Origin: Natrarchaeobius chitinivorans
Lineage (GTDB): Archaea; Halobacteriota; Halobacteria; Halobacteriales; Natrialbaceae
DNA: 64,000 nucleotides
Direction: 5' to 3'
NCBI RefSeq assembly: GCF_003841505.1
Contig: NZ_REGA01000005.1
Location: 62,001-126,000 of the forward strand
Shown here: piece by piece, positions 26,124 to 36,462 of the stretch
How positions within the stretch are numbered: the first letter of the stretch is position 1
How the letters are laid out: the number at the start of each line of letters is the position of its first letter
Notes under the pieces: generated by a model
The model's input: the letters and a program-made list of their open reading frames with translations, nothing else
Told to the model about the DNA's origin: nothing
Databases searched by the model: none
Position numbers and translations under genes: made by a program

Positions 26124-26798
26124 TCAGGGCAGATCGTTGATCAACGTCGTCCCGTCGACGAACGGGAACCCGTGTTCGTTCGCGTACTGTATCGCCGATT
26201 CACGGGATCGGGCCGCACCCGTCTCGTCGTCGACCATCTCGCAGACGACAACTGCCGGTTCCCGGCCGGCCGCGTTGGCGAGTGCGATTCCGAGTTCGGT
26301 GTGGCCCTGTCGCCTCGATAACAGCCCGTCCGCCGCTTTCAGGAGGTGGACGTGTCCCGGCGACCGGAAGGTCGACGCGAAGTCGATCGAATCGGGATCC
26401 GTAGCGGCACGACCGAGTTCCGAAATCGTCAGCGCTCGGTCGTGATCCGTGATTCCCGTTCTGGTGTCGCGGTGGTTTACCGGGAGGGAAAACGACGACC
26501 GATCGTCGTAGCCGAGGTGACCCGTTTCGCTCACCGGGTGACTGATCTCTTCGGAGAGAAACGGCAACTCGAACGCCTCCGCGATCTCGTAGGCGAGTGC
26601 GACGCAGATCAGTCCGCCCGCGTCGTTGCGGAGTCTTGAGACGTGCTGGGACGTCACAGCCGCGGCGGGATAGACCAGGTCAGTTTCTCCCTCTCGATCG
26701 TCGAAATCGTGTATCAACACCGGCTTCCCGGATCGGAACGCCTCGAGAGCTCGTTTCACTGTTCGGCGTCGGTACGCACTTTCAATTTCGCTTGACAT
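26124..26798 (-). CDS. ribB: 3,4-dihydroxy-2-butanone-4-phosphate synthase
   Basis: Converts ribulose-5-phosphate to the four-carbon precursor of riboflavin plus formate. 224 residues with all family motifs: HDFDDREGETDLVYPA (metal-binding acidic loop, about 30-45), LRNDAGGLICVAL (about 56), and LLSRRQGHTELGIALANAAG (about 165) with the conserved His. The start at 26798 is preceded by no clear TATA box. Archaeal ribB is often next to the riboflavin-kinase gene; here an amidase separates them. Functional copy expected. Confidence 0.93.
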   Translation of the reverse strand: MSSEIESAYRRRTVKRALEAFRSGKPVLIHDFDDREGETDLVYPAAAVTSQHVSRLRNDAGGLICVALAYEIAEAFELPFLSEEISHPVSETGHLGYDDRSSFSLPVNHRDTRTGITDHDRALTISELGRAATDPDSIDFASTFRSPGHVHLLKAADGLLSRRQGHTELGIALANAAGREPAVVVCEMVDDETGAARSRESAIQYANEHGFPFVDGTTLINDLP

Positions 26799-27088
26799 GT
26801 ATGTTCACCCGTTTGGGTCCGACGTGGGGCTATCCGCCACCGCGGCAGTAGCCTGAATCGGTGACACTGATTCCGTGGGTTGTGACGGTATCGGTGGTCT
26901 CGCGTCGGTCTCTACTCACCTCAAACACGCCCGCCGGTATAATGGTTGTCATATGTGGGATCGATTGCAATTTCGAGACACCGATCACGTCGGTTATCTC
27001 GCATCCACACACCGTCGATTGGGGCATTTCACAGGTTCCGTCACACTGTGACGGTATTCTCGGACTCGAATACCGGTCCGAGAGCCGT

Positions 27089-27862
27089 TCAGGAGCGACC
27101 GGGGCGGAGTTTCAACTCGACCTCGTTCGAGGCCGCAAGGAGGAGATCCGGCATCGTTTCGCGAAACCGGTCTCCTTTCATCCGCTTTGCGGGTCCGGAG
27201 ATCACGATCGCTCCCACCGGCGTTCCGTCTACGACGATGGGCGTTCCGACCGACCGGACGCCGGAAGCGGTCTCTTCGTCGTTGAACGCGATGTTCGTAC
27301 TCCTGATCTGCTCGAGTTCATCGAACAGTTCCGCTGGGTCGGTGATCGTATTCTCCGTTCGCTTCGGGAGTCCGTGGCGATCGATAATCCCCCTGATTCG
27401 CCGTTCCGGCAAGTGAGCCAGAATCGCTTTGCCGCCCGCCAGATGGTGCATCAGCTTTCGCTTCCCGACCCAGGTGCCGACCGTGACGGCGCGCTCTCCG
27501 GCGGCCTTCTCGACGTCGATCGCCCGTCCGTGCTCTTCGACCGTAAACCAGACGAGTTCCTCCGTCTCGTCGGCGAGTTGCTCGAGCGTTCGGGGGACGA
27601 CCTCCGTCGCGGCGATCCGACTTTTCGCGTACATGCCGAAGTCGAGACTCCGGAGGCCGACGCGGTACGTTCCGTCGTCGTTGACGAGAAACTCCCTGTC
27701 GTGGAGCGTGGACAGGTACCCGTGTGCGGTGCTTGTCGCGACGTCTAACTCGGCCGCGAGTTCGGCGGTCGTCGCTCCGTCCAGCTCCCGAAGCGTTTCG
27801 AATATATCGATTACCGTGTCTGCCGTCTTTATTCGCCGTCTCGGTCCGCCCTCGGAAGTCAT
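27089..27862 (-). CDS. IclR-family transcription regulator
   Basis: 257 residues. The N-terminal winged helix (about 10-72) has KTADTVIDIFETL and the recognition segment DVATSTAHGYLSTLHDREFL. The C-terminal effector domain (about 80-255) has KLMHHLAGGKAILAHLPERR and RSVGTPIVVDGTPVGAIVIS. IclR proteins usually control nearby catabolic genes in response to a small organic ligand. It faces the riboflavin/amidase side, with the AT-rich desert behind it. It is clearly related to the second IclR gene at 36463, whose composition is more AT-rich. Confidence 0.92.
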   Translation of the reverse strand: MTSEGGPRRRIKTADTVIDIFETLRELDGATTAELAAELDVATSTAHGYLSTLHDREFLVNDDGTYRVGLRSLDFGMYAKSRIAATEVVPRTLEQLADETEELVWFTVEEHGRAIDVEKAAGERAVTVGTWVGKRKLMHHLAGGKAILAHLPERRIRGIIDRHGLPKRTENTITDPAELFDELEQIRSTNIAFNDEETASGVRSVGTPIVVDGTPVGAIVISGPAKRMKGDRFRETMPDLLLAASNEVELKLRPGRS

Positions 27863-29702
27863 ACCTAGTAATCACTGTATCTATTATAAAATTCCACCCG
27901 TTCGATCCGACTCCCGACCAACCGGATAATTCTCCGGCCGTCGATTACCACACGGAGTGCCGATTCGTCTCTCGCGTTCACGGGAATGGCCGCTCGGATC
28001 CACCGCTGGCTCGAGATTCGGATATATCGATCCTTTCTCACGATCGCGTTTTCGGACTGGCGCCCGAAGGATATCGCCGTTTAGCACCCCAACGTGGCCG
28101 GTTCTCATCGATGGGTTTGATCCCGGCGGGAGAAAGCCGACCCGAAATTGGTCGACGTTCACGATTATCGAATCGCGTTGGTGTTACCGTTCCCGGCTGT
28201 TGGTATCCGCTCTTCGGCTCGCAAATCCCGCCCGCGACTCGAAATTACAACTGTATGGTTGTAATAGGTATTGGCCGATATCCGAATCGGCACGATAGGG
28301 GCGTGACGACCGGTTGAACCCCATTTAGATCATACCTCCGTGCGTCGAGGTAGAGGAAATTCGGCGCATCCCCTTGTTCACGTTCTGTGCCGCGCAAACC
28401 CACGTTCTGGACCGGACGCCGGGACCGCAATCCGATCACGACGGTGCAGATTCCGTACCGGTACCGGATACCCTTCGTTATCCGACGGTACCGACGGTGA
28501 GGAGTTTCGATTCGTCATACGCTAATTGAGCGTTTCTGTAACCGCTTCGCATCCCTTCTCTAACACCCAATATTATCATATACTTATGTGTCCTATACAA
28601 TCTTTTGTTTAGCAGACAATATTGCTTTCGGTCTACTCGTCAACTAACGTGTGAGTGGGTGCGCATGGTTTTCAGTAACGACTATACTATTCGCTAGTAC
28701 GCAGATTCAATCTCGAGGTGAACTGATCACTCATCCTCTTCGAACCGTATCCAGCGGGCACAAACACTATGTTCGCCCAATATGATTGCTTAATAGAATG
28801 GGATTAGACATAATAATATCATTAATAATAAATACAATATATGACCTATATCCCACATAGTGTTTCACATATGTAGCAATACTGACTTCGGTGAATAATG
28901 ATTTGGTATTGTTATATTTCTGAAACAGTTCCAATCGGTGTTGTACTATCACACTAATTCCCTCCCAACGTATCCGGTGAGGCGGTTCGGAACGGGTCAT
29001 GAATGACGGTCTCGGTGATGCTTCGATCGGGGGATTGGTCCGACAGAGTATATTGCAACGAATATCGAAGCCATTTGACGGCTTGTCGCCGAGTCGCCAC
29101 TTATCGATTGGGTTAAACTAAATTACCTAATTTTATATCAGACACTATTTCTTGTTCTCGAAAATGTTTGTAATAGCCACTGGCGATCGCTCCTCTCTCA
29201 TTTTGCAATCAATAACAACACCCTCGAGTGAGTCACTACTGCATACTGGACTTGAATTCTGCACACTCTTTCGATAATACCGACTTAGCGAGTCCTCATA
29301 CTGTTTACTCACCGATTGACCGACAGGACCGCGGATGGTATCGCGCTGGCATGGAAACGACGGGCGGGAGGCCGTGTCAACTGGTGATCACTCGATTCGT
29401 CACACTCTCCTCAGAATACCATTTGGTCCCGTTTCGATCGTCTGCTGGGTCGAACGCTCTGCCTCTGTCCGGTTGAGTGGGCCCAATACCCGTCGAATGC
29501 TGATAACCCATCAACTAGCCAAAACCCTTTTCACTCGGTTTACACGTTCCGAAACCCTCTGGTAGGGGTTAAAAAATCCGTCGACATTTTCGTTTCTGGT
29601 TGGTTAGAGGATTAATCACTCTTGACTTCGCCAGTTTATCGAAGAGTGCTTGTACATCCTGGGGTCCTGTACCTCCTACGTTTTGACTGCCTGTCCGGAT
29701 AA
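27863..29702. other. AT-rich gene desert
   Basis: 1.84 kb without a gene I can support. From about 28540 to 29230 it is strongly AT-rich (for example 28795-28870). Frames of 60-90 codons exist but lack family resemblance and acidic composition. It marks the step from GC-rich to AT-rich genes and may be eroded mobile DNA or an island boundary. Confidence 0.6.
27884..27891 (-). promoter_or_regulatory. TATA box for IclR gene
   Basis: Minus-strand TTTTATAA centred about 26 bp before the ATG at 27862. Confidence 0.6.
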
Positions 29703-30983
29703 TTAACGTGGGGGCCGAAGGAGAAAGCCGAGTAGTCCAGCTGCGAGAGCTAGAGCACCGCCGAGTAGAAAGGTAAGGTCCCACCCGATGAGGCCAACGA
29801 GCCACCCGACGACGCCACCGCCGAAGACGCCACCCCACATTTTACCCGAATAGACGATCGAATAATTTGCAGAGGAGTATTCTGCACCGTAGTAATCGCC
29901 AACGATGCTTGGGAAGAGTGAAAACTGGGAGCTCCAGAAGAAAACCGCAATGGCGACCATTACTGCGTATCCGATCCCTGATTCCAAACCTGCAAAAAGG
30001 ACGATCGCTAGCGTCGCTAGGCCACACGTGAGAAACGAGAGGGCGGTGACGCGTTCGCGATTGAAGTAATCAGAGATGCCACCAACGATCAGTCGACCAG
30101 CACCCGACGCCAACGGAAGAATCATCGCAGCAACGGTGACCGCTGTTACCGTCAGACCGGCATGTTCGGCGTACAGGACGACCCGTGCTGTGATCATTAG
30201 GCCAGCAGCACTGACGGCGAAAAACATGAAGTACATTACCCAAAACTGCCACGTTCGAACCATCTCTCGCCACCTGAACGTCTGTATCCCGCCGTCTGGA
30301 GCAGTGGAAGTTTGTCCATCATCATCCTCTGTCTCCTCAGAAGTGTGTTCTCTAACAGATGCTTCTATTCGCTCCCAGTCGTCAGGTGGATCCTTGAGGA
30401 TAATTGCGCCTACAAGTATACCGATGGCGATTAGGATACCCATGTTCGAGAGGGCGTTTGCGAGTGTGGATTCAGCGACGGCCCACCGGACATAAGGAAC
30501 GAACGCGGCACTTCCTGCGGCGAAGGCCATCGTCCCGATTCCGGTAGCCAGGCCACGTCTATCCGGAAACCACTTAATTGCGGTGTTCACAGCGACAGTA
30601 TAGACCATACCGACGCCGAGTGACCCGAGCCCGTAGGCCAAATAAACATGCCAGAGTGACGTCGAAAGCGCGAGTGCATAGTAGCCACTCCCGGCAAGAA
30701 TACCGGCAACGAGGGTAACCGCGCGAGGACCATATCGGTCGCGCCACCAGCCTGCAGGAAACTGGACGAGGGCCATTATGATGACGTAAACTGTAAAGAC
30801 GAAGCCGAGTGCAGAAAGCGAGACGTTCAGATCGGTGGCGAGTGGTCCTTCGATAGAGGCCCAGATGTACTGATATGGACTGACCAGCGCCATCATAATT
30901 GCGGCGGCGAAAATTTGCCACCAGCGAGAGTAGCCAAGCGATCGCTTTGCCTCCGTAGCCGGATCTGTCGTTTGTGTTCCCAT
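29703..30983 (-). CDS. MFS transporter, oxalate/formate antiporter-like
   Basis: 426 residues, twelve predicted membrane helices with an acidic cytoplasmic loop in the middle (EEDDDGQT region near 220). The motif QFPAGWWRDRYGPRAVTLV after helix 2 is the MFS loop; GSLGVGMVYTVAVNTAIKWFP and DRRGLATGIG are typical of the OFA (oxalate/formate) subgroup. Likely imports or exchanges a small mono- or dicarboxylate. GGTGA five bases before the ATG at 30983 supports that start over the longer frame. Confidence 0.85.
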   Translation of the reverse strand: MGTQTTDPATEAKRSLGYSRWWQIFAAAIMMALVSPYQYIWASIEGPLATDLNVSLSALGFVFTVYVIIMALVQFPAGWWRDRYGPRAVTLVAGILAGSGYYALALSTSLWHVYLAYGLGSLGVGMVYTVAVNTAIKWFPDRRGLATGIGTMAFAAGSAAFVPYVRWAVAESTLANALSNMGILIAIGILVGAIILKDPPDDWERIEASVREHTSEETEDDDGQTSTAPDGGIQTFRWREMVRTWQFWVMYFMFFAVSAAGLMITARVVLYAEHAGLTVTAVTVAAMILPLASGAGRLIVGGISDYFNRERVTALSFLTCGLATLAIVLFAGLESGIGYAVMVAIAVFFWSSQFSLFPSIVGDYYGAEYSSANYSIVYSGKMWGGVFGGGVVGWLVGLIGWDLTFLLGGALALAAGLLGFLLRPPR

Positions 30984-31250
30984 TGTCACCTCACTGTGGC
31001 TGGATTGTCCACAATTGTAATTCTCAAACGACTTGATGGATATCCCCTGAGTCCAAGTGGCCACTTCCAATTTTTCATTCTGTGAAGTCCCTTAAATCGG
31101 ATGTTCTGCGGCTACCACAAATAATTTATTGTTTACTAATATCCATGCCGATGATTTTCTTGAGACTACCCCGTTCTCATCGATATCTCCCCTCTACTGG
31201 TTTAAGGAGGAATCATCCGGCAGTATCTATGTCATTCTTTTTACCGACAA

Positions 31251-31260
31251 TTATTTTTAT
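31251..31260 (+). promoter_or_regulatory. TATA box for ETF operon
   Basis: TTATTTTTAT centred 27 bp before the GTG at 31282, which decides the start of the beta subunit. Confidence 0.65.
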
Positions 31261-31281
31261 CGCCATAACCACCCCACTAGT

Positions 31282-32076
31282 GTGAAAATACTGGTCGCAG
31301 TGAAAGAAGTGGCAGAGTTAGCAGAGCAATTCGATATTTCCGGTATAACGATTGGTGAAGAATACTTCCAATACGACCTCAATGAGTGGGATAGCTATGC
31401 GATCGAAGAGGCTGTTCAATTAAACGAAGCTGGTCTTGCTGACGAAGTCGTTATCGCAACCATCGGTCCTGAGCGAAGCGAAGAGACGATCCGGACGGCA
31501 CTGGCGAAGGGAGCTGATCGCGCTGTTCGAGTCTGGGACGAGGCCCTTGACGATATCGAAGTACTGGACCTCCACGGAAAGGTTGAGCTGCTTGCGGCGG
31601 TAGTCGAACACGAGGAGCCAGATATTGTACTAACCGGTGTCCAGGCGGGCGATGACCAGTTCGGAGCAACCGGTGTTGCACTCGCAGAGCGGCTCGAATT
31701 TGGCTGGGCGGCAGTCGTCAATGATCTTGAAGTAGACTCGTCAGGGGAAACTATCTCTGTTCGTCGGGAACTCGAGGGTGGAATCGAGGAACTGGCCAAT
31801 GTGGATGTGCCAGCGGTGTTGACGATCCAGACTGGGATCAACGACCCCCGGTATGCGAGTCTGCGAAGTATACGCCAAGCCCAGCGTAAGGAAATTACAA
31901 CTCTATCGCTCGAAGAATTAGGTATGAATTCCTCTGTAGTCGAATCGCCTCTTGAACTACTCGGGATGGCCGAACCTGAAACGGAAGGTACGGCAACATA
32001 TTTCGAAGGCGAACCAGAAGAAAGTGCATCTGCACTTGCTTCACTCCTTGAAGGGGCAGGGGTGGTCGAAATATGA
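31282..32076 (+). CDS. etfB: Electron transfer flavoprotein beta subunit
   Basis: 264 residues from a GTG start. MKILVAVKEVAEL opens the domain as in all EtfB/FixA proteins; NEWDSYAIEEAVQLNE and GVQAGDDQFGATGVALAE (about 115) are AMP/FAD-interface motifs, and the C-terminal region has ASLRSIRQAQRKEI. Carries electrons from flavoprotein dehydrogenases to the respiratory chain. Its ATGA overlap with the alpha subunit gene shows an operon. Local donors could be the DAO-type enzymes or the acyl-CoA dehydrogenase. Confidence 0.95.
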   Translation: MKILVAVKEVAELAEQFDISGITIGEEYFQYDLNEWDSYAIEEAVQLNEAGLADEVVIATIGPERSEETIRTALAKGADRAVRVWDEALDDIEVLDLHGKVELLAAVVEHEEPDIVLTGVQAGDDQFGATGVALAERLEFGWAAVVNDLEVDSSGETISVRRELEGGIEELANVDVPAVLTIQTGINDPRYASLRSIRQAQRKEITTLSLEELGMNSSVVESPLELLGMAEPETEGTATYFEGEPEESASALASLLEGAGVVEI

Positions 32077-33041
32077 GTATCCTAGTCGTCGCCGAACACC
32101 GTGACGGTGATCTCCGTGACGTTAGTTTCGAATTACTCACCGCTGGTGTGGAGTTGGCCAGTACGTTGGGTGACGAACTCCATGTCGCTATCATTAACGG
32201 TGACGTTGACCGGTTTGCGGCTGAGCTGAACAGCGAAGGTGTCAGTGCAATTCACACAATCGATCATGGCGACGAATTCAACCACGATGTCTATTGCCAG
32301 ATCGTCTCCGCGCTTTGTGACCGGATCGATCCCTCGTATGTAATTACTCCAAACTCGGTAAATGGACTCGACTACGTACCAGCAGTTGCTCAGGGACTTG
32401 ATCTTCCGCTGATCACAAACGTGGTTGATGTTGAGCACGACGGACGACTCCGAGCCACTCGTGAAATGTACGGTGGAAAGGTTGAGACGTCGGTCGGGAC
32501 GGAAGCTGAAACGGCGCTGCTTATGCTCAGACCAGGTGAATGGCCAACGACACACGAGCCTGGCGATGCAACTGTCGTGTCTCACGAAATCGAGGTCGAC
32601 CGGGATGCAGTTCGGTCGACCGTTACCGGTTTCGATGCTGTCGCGGCTGACGGCATTGATATCTCCGAAGCGGAGTTCATTGTTTCGATCGGTCGGGGTA
32701 TCGAAGACGAAGATAACCTCAAACTCATCGAACACTTGGTCGATATGACTGGTGGGACACTAGCAGCTTCACGGCCAATAGTCGACAACGACTGGCTCCC
32801 AGCCCATCGACAGGTCGGCCAATCGGGTAAAACTGTCACCCCAACCGTCTACCTTGCAATCGGCATCTCGGGAGCGGTCCAGCACGTTGCCGGCATGAAA
32901 GACAGCGACATCATTGTCGCTATCAATAACGATTCAAACGCACCGATCCTCGATATCGCTGATTATGCAATCGTTGACGACCTGTTCGATGTTGTACCCG
33001 AACTCATCAGGGAATGCGGTGGCGAGCCACCGGGTGTATGA
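32073..33041 (+). CDS. etfA: Electron transfer flavoprotein alpha subunit
   Basis: 322 residues, overlapping etfB by four bases. The C-terminal FAD domain is complete: VSIGRGI near 210, [12 protein letters not shown] near 235, then [39 protein letters not shown] and [21 protein letters not shown]. The N-terminal domain is more divergent than in common EtfA, which fits a specialised ETF rather than the housekeeping one. No ETF-quinone oxidoreductase is encoded nearby. Confidence 0.95.
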   Translation: MSILVVAEHRDGDLRDVSFELLTAGVELASTLGDELHVAIINGDVDRFAAELNSEGVSAIHTIDHGDEFNHDVYCQIVSALCDRIDPSYVITPNSVNGLDYVPAVAQGLDLPLITNVVDVEHDGRLRATREMYGGKVETSVGTEAETALLMLRPGEWPTTHEPGDATVVSHEIEVDRDAVRSTVTGFDAVAADGIDISEAEFIVSIGRGIEDEDNLKLIEHLVDMTGGTLAASRPIVDNDWLPAHRQVGQSGKTVTPTVYLAIGISGAVQHVAGMKDSDIIVAINNDSNAPILDIADYAIVDDLFDVVPELIRECGGEPPGV

Positions 33042-33147
33042 GGGTACTCTAGACACTGCATTGGCTCGATGTTCGATACGTGGTCGTGTGCATACGCGCG
33101 AGATGTGTCTCGGTTGGTTTATCACTTATGAGTTATAACACTCTGTA

Positions 33148-34395
33148 GTGCCATCGTTCGTACAACGGGTCACAGACGTTCACCGTCCTGATATCGTCAC
33201 GCCAGTTACGATCAGTCATGGTATCACAGAGTTCTTCTCAATCGCGTTTCCGCCGATCATCCCAATATTGGTCGCTGACCTCGAGATTACGTACGGTCAG
33301 GCGGGTCTGTTAGTCACGGTTTTTTTCATTATGTACTCGCTCTTTCAGTTGCCAGCGGGCGTAATTGGCGATTATATCGGAAAAACCCGGCTCATGTTAT
33401 TTGGTCTTGTCAGTATGGTCGGTGGGATCGCATTTGCTGGCTTTGCCCCCAATTACGAGACGTTGATTGTGGCTCAGGCTATTGCCGGGGTCGGTGGGAG
33501 TACGTTTCACCCAACCGGCATGTCGATAATCAGTGACGTTGAGACAAACGAAACTGAGGGAAAAGCCATGGGTGTCTTCGGGTTTGGTGGAACCCTCGGA
33601 ACCATGGCTGCCCCGCTCGTGATCGGTGGGATTGGTGAACTTTTTGGCTGGCGAATCGCGTTGCTGGTAGGTGCAACACTCGGCGGTATCATGACAGTAT
33701 TTGTCCTCAATCTGTTTGTTACCGCATCCTTTTCGACATCCGAATCTCTCCGCCCGGATGGTGGGTCGACGTTGCAAGAGCGTGGTGATACGCTACGTAA
33801 AGCGATGGCTTTTCTGACCACCAGACGGATTGCACTCTTGTTTTTGATCACGCTGTTCGTTTCTCTCCAACATCGTGCGATTCAAACGTTTACCACATCG
33901 TACATCGCTGCCGAAACTGGTGTGTCCATCTCGATCAGCAACGTGGCCTTCTTCATGTTGTTACTGGGTGGTAGTATCGCTTCGCTGTGGGCTGGTGATC
34001 TAGCGGATCGATTCGATCGATACTATCTTGGAATCGGCGCGTCATTATTCACTGCGATGCTCGTCGGAGCAACGCTTCTCCTGATGCGGTTATCTACGAG
34101 TTTGACTGTTGAGGCTCTCATTCCCGTAATGATCGTCTGGTTCATGCTCATCGGTATTGCCATGTACGTCAGCTATCCAGTAAAGAATGCTCTCGTCTCC
34201 AGTGAAGCGACTGAGGCATATAGCGGGAGTCTGTTCGGGATAATTCAGACTGGATCTGCACTCGGGAGTGCTGGCGGACCAGCTATTTTCGGATTCCTGG
34301 CGACCGAATTGGGCGTTGCCTCGGCGTTTCCAATGATCGCCGGCGCCAGTCTGATACTCTCATTGCTATTTTTACTCTTGATGGTTCTTCATTGA
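33148..34395 (+). CDS. MFS transporter
   Basis: 415 residues from a GTG, about twelve membrane helices. SLFQLPAGVIGDYIGKTRLML is split by the usual loop-2 motif; GVGGSTFHPTGMSIISD resembles the fosmidomycin-resistance/Fsr-like group. Lies 106 bp after etfA on the same strand, with a TTATAA-like box close upstream. Role: export or uptake of an organic solute; not identifiable further. Confidence 0.85.
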   Translation: MPSFVQRVTDVHRPDIVTPVTISHGITEFFSIAFPPIIPILVADLEITYGQAGLLVTVFFIMYSLFQLPAGVIGDYIGKTRLMLFGLVSMVGGIAFAGFAPNYETLIVAQAIAGVGGSTFHPTGMSIISDVETNETEGKAMGVFGFGGTLGTMAAPLVIGGIGELFGWRIALLVGATLGGIMTVFVLNLFVTASFSTSESLRPDGGSTLQERGDTLRKAMAFLTTRRIALLFLITLFVSLQHRAIQTFTTSYIAAETGVSISISNVAFFMLLLGGSIASLWAGDLADRFDRYYLGIGASLFTAMLVGATLLLMRLSTSLTVEALIPVMIVWFMLIGIAMYVSYPVKNALVSSEATEAYSGSLFGIIQTGSALGSAGGPAIFGFLATELGVASAFPMIAGASLILSLLFLLLMVLH

Positions 34396-34444
34396 TTGGT
34401 CTTTTTGTCGCTTCGGCCGTGTGATCAATTTCGAATCGATCTGG

Positions 34445-35914
34445 TCAGCGGCTGGGCCACCGTTCGATACAGATGGCTTTGTCGGTGTAGAAGTGGATCA
34501 TGTCCTCGCCTTGAGCGTGGAGATCCCCAAAAAAGGAGTCTTTCCAGCCACCAAAGTGGAAAAATGCCATCGGCGCGGCCGTCCCTGCGTTGATCGCTAA
34601 GTTCCCCGCCTCGACCTCGTGTTTGAACGCCGTGGCTTCGTCTCCTCGCTTCGTGAACAGGGAGGCTGCGTTGCCGAACCGGCTCGCGTTCGTCCGAGTG
34701 ATTGCCGCTTCGAAGTCGTCAACTGCCGCCAGACCTAACACTGGCCCAAAGATCTCTTCGCACCCAATCTTCATGTCCATGGTCACGTCACCGAAGATAG
34801 TCGGGCCGAGGTAGTTTTCGGGCATTTCGGGATCGGTCTCACGTCCGTCGAGCAGCAAGTCGGCACCTTCTTCGATACCGGTCTGGATGTAGTTTTTCAC
34901 CTTCTGGGCGTGGTCGACTGTATGAACCGGTCCCATGTCGGTTTCGGCTTTGAGGCCGTTGCCAACGTTGATGGCCTCGGCGCGCTCGACGACCAAGGTG
35001 GCGAACTCGTCGTAGACGTCCTCAACGACGACGGCAATTGGGTTGGCGAGACAGCGCTGGCCGCTGTTGGCGAACGCAGAGCTGATCGTTTGGTCGGCGG
35101 CGAATTCGAGGTCAGCGTGTTTGGAGACGATGATGTGGTTTTTGGCACCGCCCTGTGCTTGGACGCGTTTGCCATGTTGGGCTGCAGTTTCGTAGATGTA
35201 CTCGGCAACGGGGGTGGAGCCGACGAACGAGACCCCTTCGACGTCCTGATGCTCGAGCAGGGCGTTGACCGAGTCTGGGCCACCGTTGAGAAGGGTGACG
35301 ACGCCGTCAGGGAAGCCGGCTTGCTCGACGAGCGAGATCAGCTGATACGGCGTAGTAGGGTTGCGTTCGCTGGGTTTGAGGATGAACGTGTTGCCGGTGG
35401 CGACAGCGTAGGGAAGAAACCACAGTGGGATCATCGCAGGGAAGTTGAATGGGGTGATGGCTGTGAAGACACCGAGTGGTTTGCGTGGTGCGGACTCGTC
35501 GATGTTAGGAGCGGCGTTGAGGAGGGTACCGGATTGCATCATCGAGGGAATGCCACAGGCGACTTCGACGTTTTCGATTCCGCGGCGAATTTCGCCCATG
35601 GCTTCCGATTTGGTTTTGCCATGTTCGCGAACGAGAGTCTCGGCGAGGTCGTGTTGATTGTCCTCGAGGAGCTGTTTGAGTCGGAAGAGAGGTTGAATGC
35701 GCTCTTCGACGGGAGTCGTGCGCCAGTCCTGGAAAGCTTGGCGACTTTTTTCGACGGCTTGGTCGACATCCTCGGGTGTACTGAAGGGTACGTGAGTGAC
35801 CTGTTGGCCGGTCGCGGGGTTAATGACGTTCTGTCCATCGTCACCGGTGGGTGCCTGCCACTCGCCACCGACGTAATTCTGTACTGTTTCCGTTTCTTTT
35901 CGAAAATCACTCAT
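34445..35914 (-). CDS. mmsA: Methylmalonate-semialdehyde dehydrogenase (CoA-acylating)
   Basis: Oxidises methylmalonate or malonate semialdehyde to propionyl- or acetyl-CoA with CO2 release, using NAD and CoA. 489 residues. NYVGGEWQAPTG opens the protein, FNFPAMIPLWFLPYAVATGN near 150 is the family signature, QAQGGAKNHIIVSK near 255, and the catalytic Cys is in ANSGQRCLANPIAVV (about 286). Ends with the aldehyde-dehydrogenase C-terminal motif. It could close a valine, beta-alanine or inositol-type route; the neighbours do not decide which. A well-spaced TATA box supports this start. Confidence 0.93.
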   Translation of the reverse strand: MSDFRKETETVQNYVGGEWQAPTGDDGQNVINPATGQQVTHVPFSTPEDVDQAVEKSRQAFQDWRTTPVEERIQPLFRLKQLLEDNQHDLAETLVREHGKTKSEAMGEIRRGIENVEVACGIPSMMQSGTLLNAAPNIDESAPRKPLGVFTAITPFNFPAMIPLWFLPYAVATGNTFILKPSERNPTTPYQLISLVEQAGFPDGVVTLLNGGPDSVNALLEHQDVEGVSFVGSTPVAEYIYETAAQHGKRVQAQGGAKNHIIVSKHADLEFAADQTISSAFANSGQRCLANPIAVVVEDVYDEFATLVVERAEAINVGNGLKAETDMGPVHTVDHAQKVKNYIQTGIEEGADLLLDGRETDPEMPENYLGPTIFGDVTMDMKIGCEEIFGPVLGLAAVDDFEAAITRTNASRFGNAASLFTKRGDEATAFKHEVEAGNLAINAGTAAPMAFFHFGGWKDSFFGDLHAQGEDMIHFYTDKAICIERWPSR

Positions 35915-35935
35915 GCACCCATCTACAGCGAAGTC

Positions 35936-35946
35936 CTTAACATAAG
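35936..35946 (-). promoter_or_regulatory. TATA box for mmsA
   Basis: Minus-strand ACTTATGTTAAG region centred about 28 bp before the ATG at 35914. Confidence 0.55.
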
Positions 35947-36428
35947 TTTCGGTTGCGGTTCTTGGTTGAAATGGACATTGATCCATGCAATGTAATCACT
36001 CTTCAGCCGTCTCCCCCCGACGGATAACCTACTGTGATCAGTTCAAGACATCTCCAATCGGGGTTGATGGACTGTATGAACACTATTGTTTCGGTATTAG
36101 CGAATAACATCCTGCCGGCGCAAAATTGACCTGTTCGGGTTGATGAACCAGAGATTGTGAATCCCGGGAGGCTTCCCTGACAGACGTACGCGTGTAATAG
36201 TGTAGCGAAAAACATTATTCGCAGTCTACTAGAAACCATGGTTCCTACTTCTAATTGGATAACTGGCGATTCGTGGAACCACTTCAGATCGTCAGCGACG
36301 TTGCTTTGGGCTCCTGCCTTTTACATGGTCTCGGTCGCTCATCCTAATTTGACTATCGTCGGTTTAGGGCGAGTTCTAATTCGGCATCAGCGAAATATTA
36401 CCTGTCTAACAATTACAACTCTATAGCA
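35947..36428. other. Intergenic between divergent genes
   Basis: About 480 bp between mmsA and the second IclR gene. No gene recognised; likely to hold the operators of both. Confidence 0.5.
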
Positions 36429-36439
36429 AAATATAAAAA
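36429..36439 (+). promoter_or_regulatory. TATA box for second IclR gene
   Basis: AAATATAAAAA centred 30 bp before the ATG at 36463. Confidence 0.65.
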
Positions 36440-36462
36440 CACTCGACTCGTGATGTCTACCT

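Noticed and set aside
27884-28162. 92-codon minus-strand frame in the desert
   Set aside because: Arg/Pro/Gly-rich with no family motif; overlaps the IclR promoter.
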